This document shows positions 47,343 to 59,620 of a stretch of 64,000 nucleotides of DNA, one piece after another; positions within the stretch are counted from its first letter, which is position 1; each line of letters opens with the position of its first letter. Made by a program: the position numbers and the translations under genes. Source of the DNA: Desmodesmus armatus (Eukaryota > Chlorophyta > Chlorophyceae > Sphaeropleales > Scenedesmaceae). The stretch is from positions 62,001 to 126,000 of the forward strand of contig VIIQ02000636.1 in assembly GCA_007449985.2 (NCBI GenBank). Direction: 5' to 3'. Under the pieces are notes generated by a model. It was given only the letters and a program-made list of their open reading frames with translations. It had not been told where the DNA came from and ran no database searches.

Positions 47343-50300
47343 ATGCTGGACTTGGACTGGATGCTCAGCAGGGCACTGGCAAAATACTCTAAATGGGAGG
47401 AGTCCGCCAGCCGCAACCGGGAGGGCATCAGCAAGGAGTGCGAAGACTTGTTGCCTGCTTTCATAAGCTTCCAGCTGGTCAAGGTGCAGTACAGCAGCAA
47501 CAGCTGCCCCTGCCTGGACCTACAGCATCGCCTGCAGCGGTTCCTGGAGAAAGCAGCGCAGCAGCGGCCAGGGCTGGAGACCTTGATTGAGCTAAGAGTG
47601 CACACGATGCTGTGTAACTACTTTAAGGATATCAAAGGATGCCCACATGCTGCTGCTACACGGCTGGCTGTTGCAGATGCTTTCTACAAGTGAGTGCACA
47701 GTCTGCCCTGCAGCCCCCAATTTCTGTAACAGCAAGCAGTGATGTTAGGGAGGAAACAGAACTGCTTGTGCTTGGACGCAGTCAAGGGAAGCCGTCTCTA
47801 TTTGTGAGCTAGGAAACCTGGTCTATACATCTAGAAGGGTTGCCACAAAGCTTCCTGATAACAGCACCTAGTATCGACGACAGCGGCCGCAACAGCAGCA
47901 GCCCTGGCATGACAGCAGCCCTGTGTACATGTGTCTTTGCAGGCTGATCGCCATGCCAGAGTACAGACGCAGGCAAGCAGCAGCAGCTGCAACAACACCA
48001 GCAGCACCAGGCGGCCTTGAAGCTGATGACACCTGCAGCCCCATAGACATCATCACCTACGCCTATGAGCCGCCCCAGTCCTCAGCAACACATGCTCGAG
48101 ATCTGTCTTCACTGTGGCTCAAGGTGCTGCAGCGGCTGCACAAAGTAGTACAGGTGCGCACGTGTGTGTGTAGACACCAAGTTTGTGCAGGTGTGGCGGC
48201 CTGTGCGTGTGATTGCAGCTGTGAGTGAGGCTCTCTTCCAGCAAACAGCTACATGTGCAGTCAAATCTTGTGTAAGATATCGCAGAAACTGTTGTGTGTG
48301 CAGCCCATGCATGAGCCCGTGGGGATTTACCCCATGTGCAACATGTCATGCTGTGCTGTCCTAGTGGTGTGCTGCGCCGTGCTGTGGTTGTGCTGTGCTC
48401 TCCATGCTATGGTGTGCTGTGCTATGCCGTGCCTTCTGTGCAGGCCCTGCCCCCTGACAACAAGCCCCTGTCACCAGCCAATGCGACCAAGCTATCTGTG
48501 TGGATCAGCACGGGGACCAATGGCTTTGACAAAGGGCTGCAACGATTGCTGCCAATCACACACACGATGATCCTGTGGGCAGCAGCAGTGTGCAGGATCT
48601 GCACTGAAAACATCTTCACGCGCAGATCGGCACGTGAGTGGGGAGGCAATGCTTTGCCATGCGTGTGTGCTGTACAGCTGCCAGCGTCTCTGCTGGCACA
48701 CACCTGTCCTGCGGGACCTATCTGTTGTGAGGTCACAGCATCTCACCCATATGAAGTACTGGCCAAGATGCGATAACTGCATCCCACCAGTGTCTTCTGT
48801 ATGCGCATGCAAATCCCCTCTTCAATGCTGCATGCTCCCCCCCCCCCACACACACACATGCTAGCTACACATGTATGCGCATGCAAATCCCCTCTTCAAT
48901 GCTGCATGCTCCCCCCCCCCCCACACACACACACACTAGCTAGCTACACATGTATGCTCCATGTCTAACACATGCACACACATAGCCTGATGTTCTACAT
49001 ACATTTCTTTTGTTACAGCATCCAATCATGCCCTTGCAAGCATGACACACCTGCAATCTCCGTGTCAGCACATGACACCCTACCGCTGTGTGTTTTTACA
49101 TGTCCTCAATTTGCAGCTGGTTGCTCGCGACAAGCAGGCGAAGTTGTACGTGACGCAGCAGCCCTTGCCGCCGCCCTGTTGGACGTGACATGCACCATGG
49201 GCAGGCTGTCAGCAGCAGGCATCAGCTTCAACACACAGCCCTCACCAGCAGCAGTGGCAGCAGCCATAGACCTAGCAGCACAGGTGAATGCAGCACTCAG
49301 CCCATACCAGCATGAGCGCGTACGCATGGAGTTGTCTGAATCTCACCAGCAGCAGCAGCAGCTGGAGGCGCGGGATCCGCTGCCGCTGCTGCCGCTGTAC
49401 CTCACCCCCTTGCAGCAGCAACAGCAGCAGGCATCGGAACAGTCGCTTCTCCACCTGCGGCAGTTGGGCCAGGTAGACCCTGAGAGTGGCATCCCCCTGC
49501 AGGCTCTTCTGGCTTTCAAAGAGCCACAGCAGTTTTGGTCACTGGGGGCACCCTTGATGTGCCTGCATGGGTCCCGACTGCTGCAGCAGTGGGAGCAGCA
49601 GCTGCAGGAGCAGTTACAGCAGCAGGAGCAGCAGCAGAAGGCTGAGGCCCCTGCCCTTCCTGCAGCTACTGCTGCTGCTGCCTCTGGTGATGGTGGCGGG
49701 CCGAGGGGCAGATGTGATGGTGGTAGCAGCAGCAGCAGGCCTGCATGGCAGGAGGCAGATGGTTTGTTGCTGCTGGGGGCTGCCGCCCTAGAGGGTCATG
49801 CTGCGGCTCCTGCCTCCCATCAACAACAGCAGCAGCAGTTGCAGCAGCAGCTAGCCCTGTGCAGGCAGTACCAGCAGCAGTTCCAGCAGGCTGCAGCCAA
49901 GCTGGGGCTGTCCAGTGAGTTGATGGCAGCAGTGGCTGCCTGGTTCACTGAAGCAGATCAGTACAGCAGCAGCGGCGGCAGCAGTGAGGGTGCTGCTGAC
50001 CACCTGTCTACTGTGTGTGCTGCGTTGCTGCTGGTGATGGACGTGTATGCCTCGGTTCACCCGGTGTACAGGTCACCGGTGGTAGCTGCTGACCAGAGGC
50101 TGCGGCAGCTGACAGCTACGGATGAGTTGCTTGTGGCTGGCTTCTGCCTCCAGGTGTGTACAAGGTTTTTGGTTTTGATTCATGGTTTGGGTTCAGGGTG
50201 TGGCTGGAATGGTGTTGGCTGTTACTATGACTGTCACTCTGTACTGCTGTTACCTGTCACACTGCTGGGTCCGAGTGACATGTTCCACCCATTCCTCATG

Positions 50301-51557
50301 GGGCAGACAACTGCTGGTGTGACCAGAGTGTCAGAAAACGTCTGGGGCTGCACGGGCCCTTTTGACTTACAACATGCAGGCCCACATTCTACATTCCTGC
50401 TCAGCCGTAGTACGGCACAGGGATTGTTGCAGTCCTTTTGTCAACATACACACATTATCGGTGAAGCATTCACTTGTAACAACCCCTATTAACCCTACCT
50501 TTGTGCACTTACTTGATGTAGCGCTTCTGTCTGGCTTGTGCTGCAGGCGCCAGGGCTGCTGTCAGCAACAGCAGGGGCAGCGCTTCTGATGGCAACACAC
50601 CAGGGCAGGGCTCCTGCTGCAGCAACAACTGCTGCTGCTGCAGGCACAGGGGCCGTGCTGTCTCAGCTGCCACTGGTGGCCCACCTACTGCATTTCGGCC
50701 AGGAAACCTGGCCCTCCCTCAGTCGGCTGCTGTGTGGGGAGTTGACAGAAGCTGAGCAGGCAGCAATGGAGGGGCATGAGCTGGTGTGGAAGCAGCACCA
50801 AGGTTATCAGCAGCGGCTGCGGCAGCAACGGCAGAGTGAAGGACGGTCACAGGAGTCTGCTGCTGCTGTGCGTGCTGCTGCCAATCTGGTGCTGTTGGGC
50901 AACAGCAGCATCTTATTGCAGCAGCTGCTGAGGACGGCAGCACCTGCAGCAGCAGGAGATAACCCGCCGCCGCCGCCGCACCAGCAGCAGCAGCAGCTGT
51001 CGACTGCTGTGCTGTACTGTGCTGACACTCTGGGTTACCAGGTGGGGGGTCTGTGGGCTGACCTGTTGTTGGCGGGGCCAGAAGGGCTCATTGCGGATGG
51101 TTTGGTGCCAGGGGAAAAGCAGAGCCGCGTCATCGCACTGGCAGTACAGGCATTTGAGGCAGCGGTACGGCACCTGCTTGATGGAGCCCCAGGCAGTACG
51201 TCACTGGCCAGCACCAGCACCAGCAGCGTTGGCAGCAACAGCAGCAACAGCAGGCCTACCGTTCCACCGTCGATCACCCAGGTGCAGCTAGCAGCTGTGA
51301 AGATATACTGTGCCACGCTAAAAAATGCCAGCAGCAGCAGCAGCAGCAACGACCGCACGGGCATCACAGACCGTTTTCATACACAGTATGAGCTGCTGCA
51401 AGCTGCGCTGTCAATGCTGCTGACCTGTGCCAAGCTGTGGCAAGCGGGGCTGCAGCCGCCCCTGCCGGTAGAGCTGCTATGGAAGATTGTCACTCCGGTG
51501 GCTGCTTGTGTGCAGCTGGCGGAGATGCCACAGCCTGGCACTTCCACCTCTGGTACC

Positions 51558-51597
<40 letters not shown>

Positions 51598-52590
51598 TGG
51601 CAGCTGCAGAGGCTGCTGGTGGGGTGCAGGTGTGTCACCTGGTCAGCCGGTACCTCAGCTGCTGTGAGCAGCAGCTGCGGGGCTGGGTGGCGTCTGGGGA
51701 TGCAGGTCCTGCTGCCGATTGGCTCTCTGGCACTGCCAACCAGGACATTACGCCCTTGCCACTTACAAGTGGGTCCAGATCTTCAACAGCAAAACCTCCC
51801 CGCAGGCGCCTGCAAGCAATCGCTCTGACAGTCAAAGCGAGCTGTGCTATCGCACGTGCTAGCAGTGGGGACGCCTTGGATGCTGCGGACAAGCTGGGGG
51901 TGCAGCGCGAGGGCGACCGCATTGACACATGCTACAGGAACACCTCGGCGTTGTTGGCTAAGCTTTTCCATCATGGGGGCAAAATGAGCAAACGGTCCAG
52001 TGCGTCGGAGTATTTGCAAGAGTTGAACGGCCTATATGCTGACATGCTTGGCAACGTGGAAGCCTTGGCGGACGCGCTGCAGGGTTTTGGGTGTGCGCTT
52101 GCGGCATCGCTGCCCAGCCGGTTTGGCTGCAACTGGCCGGGCTGTGTGAGGCTGTCGGGTGTGAGTGAGGGCTATGGCCTGGTGCGGGGCCAGGCCTGCG
52201 TGTGCGGAGGGTGCAGACAGGCCAGGTGAGGGGGCGCAGAGGGACAGGTCGGGGGATGTTGGCACATGGCTTGAAGGCTTGCCTGTAAAGACTAGAGCAA
52301 GATATGACAAGGGGCTGCATTGCATGACGTGTGTTGGTTGATTGCAGGCAGGTCAAGTTGGGCCCAACAGTGAAATGCTGGGCACCTTGATGGCATGATC
52401 AACGCCTGTGTAAACATGTGTGGTGCTGCTTCTGCAATGTTGCATGCTATGCATTTGTTCTGCCTGCAGGTACTGTTCAGTGGCGTGCCAGGCTGCACAC
52501 TGGCCAGCACACAAAGCCTTCTGCCAACAGTGCCAGCGCCAGCAGGCACTGTCGGCAGAGTTTGCAGCTGCAGCCACAGAGGGATTTTGA
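47343..52590 (+). CDS. MYND-finger protein, array copy 8
   Basis: Exons: 47343-47689, 47943-48153, 48444-48633, 49117-50153, 50547-52225, 52470-52590; 1,194 codons, open throughout. Exon 1 starts MLDLDWMLSRALAKYS; the first Cys of the Cys cluster is Tyr here (QYSSNSCPC). Exon 3 ends at a GTGAGT donor. Exon 4 begins GCSRQAGEVVRDAAALA, as in copy 9. Exon 5 is also of the copy 9 type (TCYRNTSALLAK, ELLWKI). Exon 6 is short (YCSVACQAAHWPAHKAFC, then QQCQRQQALSAEFAAAATEG) and matches copy 6. The MYND finger is at about residues 1123-1173. The switch in affinity between exon 5 and exon 6 suggests a recombinant gene. Intron 3 contains a duplicated 74-79-base unit. Confidence 0.85.
48798..48950. repeat. 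two tandem units of 74 and 79 bp
   Basis: Unit 1 is 48798-48871 and unit 2 is 48872-48950. Each contains TGTATGCGCATGCAAATCCC, a C run, a CA run and TAGCTACACA. They differ mainly in the lengths of the C and CA runs. Copy 9 has a single, shorter counterpart near 55020-55065. Confidence 0.85.
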
Positions 52591-53435
52591 TGCAGGGGCA
52601 GTGCTGAAGCAACAGTGTGACATGAGCCAAATGCAGTGCAGAGCAGCCGGCCGACAGACATGTCACACTTGCCACTATCAGTATTGATATGATGCTGTGG
52701 CAAGGCTTTGTCCAGGCCCTGGCGGCTGGTGGGTGGGTGGGTGTATGCATGCGTTCATGCTCTGTGTGTCCGATGGTGACTGAACATGTGCCTGTCACAC
52801 GCACATGTTCACAGGCCACAGTGTGGCAGCTGTGATCGTTTTTTTTTCAATGTATAGGGGGGGGGGGGGGGGGGGGGCGGACCCAGCTGTTCACAAGCGC
52901 TTGCCGCCAGAAGGAGCTGAGGCACCATGGTAAAGGCCTGTGGCTACGGCTGATAGCCAGACTGTGGTAGCTGTGACAGCTTCCTCTGTTACTGTACCAC
53001 AGCAGTCGGAGGTAAAGAGGGTGAACGATAGCAGCAATGACTTGTCTCTGCCATCCATTCAACTTCCGGACATGCATTCTCCAGACATGTACCCCAATTG
53101 TTCTACGTTGCAGCATGTTGGGCTTGGAGGCTTGAGCGATCAGTGTGAGTCATGGCAGCTCAGCTGAGCTGGTGACTGCCCATCCAAGGTTTTGACTGGT
53201 AGCCGTAGGAAACTAGCTCCATTCAACATACTGTGCAAGGGATTTTTTTATGTGACGTCGCTTGCTTCTAACACCGTCAGAACCAAATCGTTCCGACAAG
53301 GTCAGTCCCGTCAACCTTAGATCGCCTCGGACTTAACCTGCCTGTCATGCCTCGGTACTCATAGTTATGCTGAAGAAATTGTTTGAGCGATTGTCGCCTG
53401 ATATAGTCTCCCGTCCATGCTGAAACTGCTGTCCT
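52591..53435. other. intergenic region, copy 8 to copy 9
   Basis: The 3' flank (GACATGAGCCAAATGCAG) is shared with copies 6 and 7. A T9 run and a G21 tract follow at 52840-52877. The block at 53310-53333 (GATCGCCTCGGACT core) is shared with copies 8 and 10. No gene. Confidence 0.45.
52857..52877 (+). repeat. G21 homopolymer
   Basis: Twenty-one consecutive G, shortly preceded by a T9 run. It is the longest homopolymer in the window, able to form G-quadruplex structures and unreliable in length. Confidence 0.9.
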
Positions 53436-53581
53436 GCTGTCACACACTATTTGCTCAGCAGCACTGCTGGACCTGCTCACTCCACGCATCAGTTGCAACC
53501 CAGGCTCTCCCATCACCACAAAGGATAACCGAGCGCTAGTTGATCATTGTTGTCGATCTCTAGGCGCCTTCTGCAACAGCC
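53436..53581 (+). promoter_or_regulatory. upstream blocks of copy 9 (second class)
   Basis: Same ordered blocks as before copy 8 (CTGTCACACACT, CTGGACCTGCTCAC, CGCATCAG, CATCACCACAAAGGATA) at 53436-53526, then a GCGCCTTCTGCAACAGCC leader directly before the ATG. Confidence 0.4.
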
Positions 53582-56500
53582 ATGCTGGACTTGGACAGGA
53601 TGCTCAGCAGGGCCCTGGCAAAAGCCTCCAAATGGGAGGAGTCCGTCAGCCGCAACCGGGAGGGCATCAGCAACGAGTGCGAAGCCTTGTTGCCTGCTTT
53701 CATAAGCTTCCAGATGGCCAAGGTGCAGTGCAGCGGCAACAATTGCCCCTGCCTGGACCTACAGGCTGGGCTGCAGCGGCTGTTGGAGAAAGCAGCGCAG
53801 CAGCGGCCAGGGCTGGAGACCTTGATCGAGCTGAAAGTGCACATGATGCTGTGTGGATACTTCAGAGGTATCAAGGGGTGCCCACATGCTGCTGCTACAC
53901 GGCTGGCTGTTGCTGATGCTTTCTACAAGTGAGTGCAGAGACTTTGGGAGGGTGCACAGTCTGCCCTACAGCCCACAAGCTCTGTGACAGCAAGCAGGGA
54001 TTTGGGCAGCAACCAGAATTGGGTTGTGCTTGCCGTCAAGGGAAGTCTTCTCTCCTTGTGAGCTAGGAACCCAGGTCTAGAAGGGGTTGCCGCAATGCTT
54101 GCTGAAACAGCACACAGATCGACAGCGGCCGCAACAACAGCAGCCTCAGCACAAAGTCAACTTTGTATGCATGTGTCTGTGCAGGCTGATTGCAGTGCCA
54201 GAGTACAGACGCAGGCAAGCAGCAGCAGCAGCTACAACACCCGCATCAGCACCAGGCGGCCTTGAAGCTGATGACAACTGCAGTCCCATAGAGCTCATCA
54301 CATACAGCTATGAGCCACCAGAGTTGCCAGCAACATTTGCTCAAGATATGTCATCCCTATGGCTCAAAGTGTTGCAGCGGCTGCACAAAGTAGTAGAGGT
54401 GCGCGCAAGTGTGTGCAGACACAGGTTCTGTGGCAGCCTGTGGGCATGGTTGCAGCTGTGAGTGATGCTTCTCAAGCAAACACGTGCGATCAGATCTTGT
54501 GTAAGATATCACAATTTCTGGTGTGTGTGCAGCTCACGCATGAGCATGTGGGGATGCTATCCTGTTACCCCATGTGCTGTGCCATGCTATGGTGTGCTGT
54601 GTTATGCCATGCCTTTTGTGCAGGCCCTGCCTCCCGACAACAAGCCCCTGTCACCAGCGAACGCAACCAAGCTATCTGTGTGGCTCAGTGCAGGGACCAA
54701 CAGCATCGATACCAGGCTGCAACAACTGCTGCCAGCAAGCCACACCATGATCCTGTGGTCTGCAGCAGTGTGCAGGATCTGCACTGAAAACATCTTCGCG
54801 CGCAGATTGGCACGTGAGTGGGGAGGCAGTGCTTCGCCATGTTTTATGCCGTACATCATACGGTGTGCTTCTGCTTGTGCACACCTGTTGTGCAGGACCT
54901 CTCTTTCTGAGGTCACAGCATCTTACCGATATGAAGTAGCAACAGGATGTGATATTGCAATCCCACCGGTGTCATCGGTGTGCGCATCTACAGCCCCTCA
55001 CAAAGGGTGAAGCGCTGCAAGCTGTGCTGCCCCTCCCCCCCTACATGTTAGCTACACATGTATGCTCCAAGTCTGCCACATACATGATTACACATCCATG
55101 GCCTGATGTTCTACATGCAAATCGTTGATTACAGCAGGGGCCAACCATGCCCTTGCAAGCATGACACACCTGCAACTTCCATGCCAGCAGGTTAACCCTG
55201 AATTTCAAACCCTATGTGTGTTTACATGTCCTGAACTTGCAGGTGGTTGCTCGCGACACGCAGCAGAGCTTGTACGTGACGCTGCAAGCCTGGCGGCGAC
55301 CCTGTTGGACGTGACATGCACCATGGGCAGGCTGTCAGCAGCAGGCATCAGCTTCAACACACAGCCCTCACCAGCAGCAGTGGCAGCAGCCATCGACCTA
55401 GCAGCACAGGTGAATGCAGCACTCGCACCTTACCAGTACGAACACGTACGCAGTGGCAGCAGCCGTCGCCAACAACAGCAGCAGCAGCAGCTAGAGGGGC
55501 GGGCTCCGCTGCCGCTGCTGCCGCTGTACTCCGCCCCCTTGCAGCAGCAACAGCAGCAGGCATCGGAGCAGTCGTTGGTCCACCTGCGGCAGTTGGGCCA
55601 GGTAGATGAGGATGGCACCCCCCTGCAGGCTCTTTTGGCAATGCAGGACCCTCAGCAGTTTTGGTCACTGGGGGCAACCTTGATGTGCCTGCAGGGGTGG
55701 CGAATGCTGCAGCAGTGGGAGCAGCAGCTGCAGCAGCAGCAGGAGCAGGAGCAGCAGCAGTCACAGCAGCAGCAGTCACAGCAGCAGCAGAGGGTTGAGG
55801 CTCCTTCCCGTCCTGCAGCTACTGCTGCTGCTGGCTCTCGTGATGGTGGTGGCTTGAGCGGCAGATGTGATGGTGGGAGCAGCAGCAGCAGCAGCAGTAG
55901 GCCTGCGTGGCAAGAGGCAGAGGGTCTGCTGCTGCTTGGTGCTGCTGCTCTGGAGGGACCTGCTGCCGCCCTTGCCACACATCAACAGCAGCAGCAGCAG
56001 CAGTTGCAGCAGCAGCTAGTTCTGTGCAGGCAGTACCAGCAGCAGCTCCAGCAGGCTGCAGCCAAGCTGGGGCTGTCCAGTGAATTGATGGCAACAGTGG
56101 CTGCCTGGTTCACTGAAGCAGAACAGTACAGCAGCACCGGCAGCAGCAGCAGTGAGGGTGCCGCTGAATGCCTGTCTACTGTATGTGCTGCGTTGCTGCT
56201 GTTACAGAATGTGTATGCCTCAGTTCACCCGGGGTCAAGGTCACCGGAGGGAAAAGCTGAGCAGAGGCTGCGACAGCTGACAGCAACGGATGAGCGGCTT
56301 GTGGCTGGCTTCTGCCTCCAGGTGTGTCTAAGGTGTAGGAGTTGATTCATTGTTGAGATTTAGGGTGTGGCGGGAATGACGCTGGCTGCCACTATCAGTG
56401 TCACTCTGTACTGCAGTTACAGTCACATTGCTGGTCCAAACAACATGTCACCATTCTGATTATGAGGCAGACAACTGCTGGTCTAATCGACCTGTTCCAC

Positions 56501-57390
56501 CATTTCTTCATGGGCCAGGCAACTGCTGGTGCCCAGAGTGTCAGCAAACGTCTGGGGTTGCACTGGCCCTTGTTTTAACATGCAAGCCCACAGTCTGCAT
56601 CCCTGCCCCACAGCACTCAGGTTGTTGATGTCTTTCTGTCAACATGCACACGTACATGGTGACGTTTCCACTTGTGACACCCCTACCTTCGTGCACACAA
56701 TCACTGCAGCGCGTCTGTGTGGCTTGTGCTGCAGGCGCCAGGGCTGCTGTCAGCAACAGCAGTAGCAGCGGTTCTGATGGCAACACAGCAGGGCAGGGCT
56801 GCTGCAGCAGCAACTGTTGCTGCTGCAGGCACAGGGGCCGTACTGTCTCAGTTGCCACTGGTGGCCCACCTACTGCAGCTCGGTCAGAAAGCCTGGCCCT
56901 CCTTCAGTCGGCTACTGTGTGGGCAGGTGACAGCAGCAGAGCAGGCTGCAATGGAGGGTTCTGAGCTAGTGTGGAAGCAGCATCAAGAGTATCAGCAGCG
57001 GCTGCGGCAGCAACGGCAGTGTGAAGGACGGTCACAGGAGTCTGCTGCTGCTGTCTGTGCTGCTGCTGGTTTGGTGTTGCTGGGCAACAACAGCATCTTG
57101 TTGCAGCAGCTGCTGAGGACGGCAGCAGCACCAGCAGCAGCAGCAGGAGGCAACTGGCTGCCGCCGCCGCAGCAGCAGCTGGCTGCTGCTGTGCTGTACT
57201 GTGCTGACGCCTTGGGTTACCAGGTGGTTGGTCTGTGGGCTGAGCTGTTGTTAGCGGGTCCTGAGCAGCTCAATGCGGATGGTTTGGTGCCATGGGAAAA
57301 GCAGAGCCGGGTTATCGCACTGGCAGTGCAGGCCTTCGAGGCAGCGGTACGGCACCTGCTTGATGGAGCCCCAGGCAGTACGTCACTGGC

Positions 57391-57428
<38 letters not shown>

Positions 57429-57536
57429 GCACCAGCAACAGCAGCAACAGCAGCAACAGCAGGCCTACCGTCCCACCATTGATCACCCAGGTGCAGCTAG
57501 CAGTCGTGGCGGTCTACTGTGCCATGCTGGAAGATG

Positions 57537-57574
<38 letters not shown>

Positions 57575-57778
57575 CGCACAGGCATCACAGACCGTTTTCA
57601 TACACAGTATGAGCTGCTGCAAGCTGCGCTGTCAATGCTGCTGACCTGTGCCAAGCTGTGGCAAGCAGGGCTGCAGCCACCCTTGCCGGTAGAGCTGCTA
57701 TGGAAGATTGCCACTTCAGCCTCTGCCTGTGTGCAGCCGGCAGGGGCCTCACAGCCTGGCACTGCCACCCCTGGCACC

Positions 57779-57814
<36 letters not shown>

Positions 57815-58965
57815 GCAGCAGCAGAGGCTGCTGGTGGGGTGCAGGTGTGTCACCTAGTCACCCGCTACCTCAGCTGTTTGGAGCAGCAGCTGCGGGGCTG
57901 GGTGGCCTCTGGGGATGTTGCTGCTGCTGCCGATTGGCTCTCTGGCCCCCCACCCGCCAACCAGGACATAACACCCCTGCCACTTGCGATTGGGCCGCGG
58001 TTTCCAGCAGCAGCACGTCCCCCCAGGCGGCTGCAAGCAATCGCTCTGACAGTCCAAGCGAGCTATGTTATCGCCCGCGCTGTCAGTGGGGATGTTGCGG
58101 ACGGGCTGGGGGTGCAGCGAGAGGGCGATCGCGTTGACACATGCTACAGGAACACCTCGGCATTGTTGGCAAAGGGACTCCTTGCCGGGGTTAAAGTGAC
58201 CTTCCAAGGGGTCAGCAACGTGCCGGGGGGGTATCAAGAAGTGTACCGCCTGTATGCTGACTTGCTTGACAGTGTGGGGGCCTTGGCGGACGCGCTGCAG
58301 GGTTTTGGGTGTGCGCTGGCGGCGTCGCTGCCCAGCCGGTTTGGCTGCAACTGGCCGGGCTGTGTGAGGCTGTCGGGTGTGAGTGAGGGCTATGGCCTGG
58401 TGCGGGGCCAGGCCTGCGTGTGTGGAGGATGCAGTCAGGCCAGGTGAGGGGGCAGGGGGTGGGTTGGGAGGAGCATGTTGCAGGAGGGGCTTGAGCAGGC
58501 TGATTTATTGAGGTGTGCCTTGCAGGGCGGATGAGGATGGACCAAGTAGCAGTGGAGGGGTGTGCGTGCAAATGTTTGAAGGGTTGTCTCATATTGGCTG
58601 ATGCCACCACCTGGCCCGCCTGCACATTGCATGAATACATTTGGGGCTGCTGCTAGTGAAAAGGACAGGGGCGCTGAGAGAGGAGTCAGTTGCAGGTGTT
58701 GGCTGGTTGCGCACAGAACTAGGCTGTGTGTGCCTGTTTTGGTGTTTGTGCAGTCACAGCGCCACTGGTGCACCCTGTGTATGGCTGCTCCTGCAACTTA
58801 GCATGTAAAATGTTTCCTGCCTGCAGGTACTGTTCGGTGGCGTGCCAAGCTGCACACTGGCCAGCACACAAGGCCTCCTGCCAACAGCTCCAGCAGCAGC
58901 AGCAGCAGGCAGGGGCAGCCCCTGGGGTAGAACCCGCAGCTGCTGCAGTTGCAAAGGAAACCTGA
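53582..58965 (+). CDS. MYND-finger protein, array copy 9
   Basis: Exons: 53582-53928, 54185-54398, 54624-54813, 55243-56321, 56735-58443, 58827-58965; 1,225 codons, open throughout and the longest complete copy. Exon 1 (MLDLDRMLSRALAKAS) pairs with copy 8 but keeps the first Cys (QCSGNNCPC). Exon 4 has an extended Gln/Glu-rich stretch at about 55720-55800 (QQQQEQEQQQSQQQQSQQQQ). Exon 5 has Ser-rich runs near 57400-57460 and 57538-57570 and an Ala-rich run near 57780-57825. The MYND finger is at about residues 1148-1198, with CSQAR before the Tyr-Cys and KASC replacing KAFC; all ligands are kept. The tail is Gln- then Ala-rich. Confidence 0.85.
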
Positions 58966-59620
58966 TGCATGGGCAGTGCTGAAGTAGCCACCCAGCACAA
59001 CTAATATGCAGTGCAGAGCAACCCCTGGACAGCTCTGCCGAATTTGCCACCATGACGTGGTGGGTGGGTGCATGAATCTGCTTTGCATGTCTGATGGTAA
59101 CTATTGTTGTGGCTGTGGCATCAGTCTTTTAAGGTTCATGAGCGGTCACCGACAGCAGAGTAGAGGCACCATGGTACAGGCCATAGCCACAGTCTTCCTG
59201 GTATCAAACCAGCAGCAGCTGGAGGGTATGGAAGGTAGACGATAGCGGCCAAGTATCAGTTGCAGCATGATGGGGTTGACATTTTGATCCTGAGCAATCC
59301 TGAGCGTGGATCATGGCCTGGTGACTGCTCTTTCAAGCCTGTGAGTGGCAGTCCAATGTTCTGAGTTGGAGCCATAGGCAAACAGCCCACATGAACATCA
59401 AGTGGAACATTATGTAACTATGTTTAGTTCGAAATCTTCAGCCCCAAAGGACGGCCTGCAGGGTCAAGAACGCCAGTCGCGTCAACTCAGATCGCCTCGG
59501 ACTTCTGCGGCATAAGAACTGCGGTCACAAGTGTGCCTCGTTCTCCTTGCAAAATAGTTTTTCTACAAACAATGTCAAAATGGTCTGGTGCCAAGTGCAA
59601 GTACTTGCTGGGCTGAAATT
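58966..59620. other. intergenic region, copy 9 to copy 10
   Basis: No gene is visible. The block at 59481-59503 (GATCGCCTCGGACT core) is shared with copies 8 and 9. TTCTGCGGCATAAGAACTG downstream of it resembles TTTTGCGGCATAAGAGGAC before copy 7 (near 41359). Confidence 0.45.

Noticed and set aside
48798..48950. Possible CRISPR-like or satellite array
   Set aside because: Only two adjacent units without spacers, in a eukaryotic intron; a simple tandem duplication.
48972..50492. 506-codon ORF as a stand-alone gene with its own upstream start
   Set aside because: It is exon 4 of copy 8 extended into both flanking introns. The conserved acceptor (49116) and donor (50154) define the real exon.
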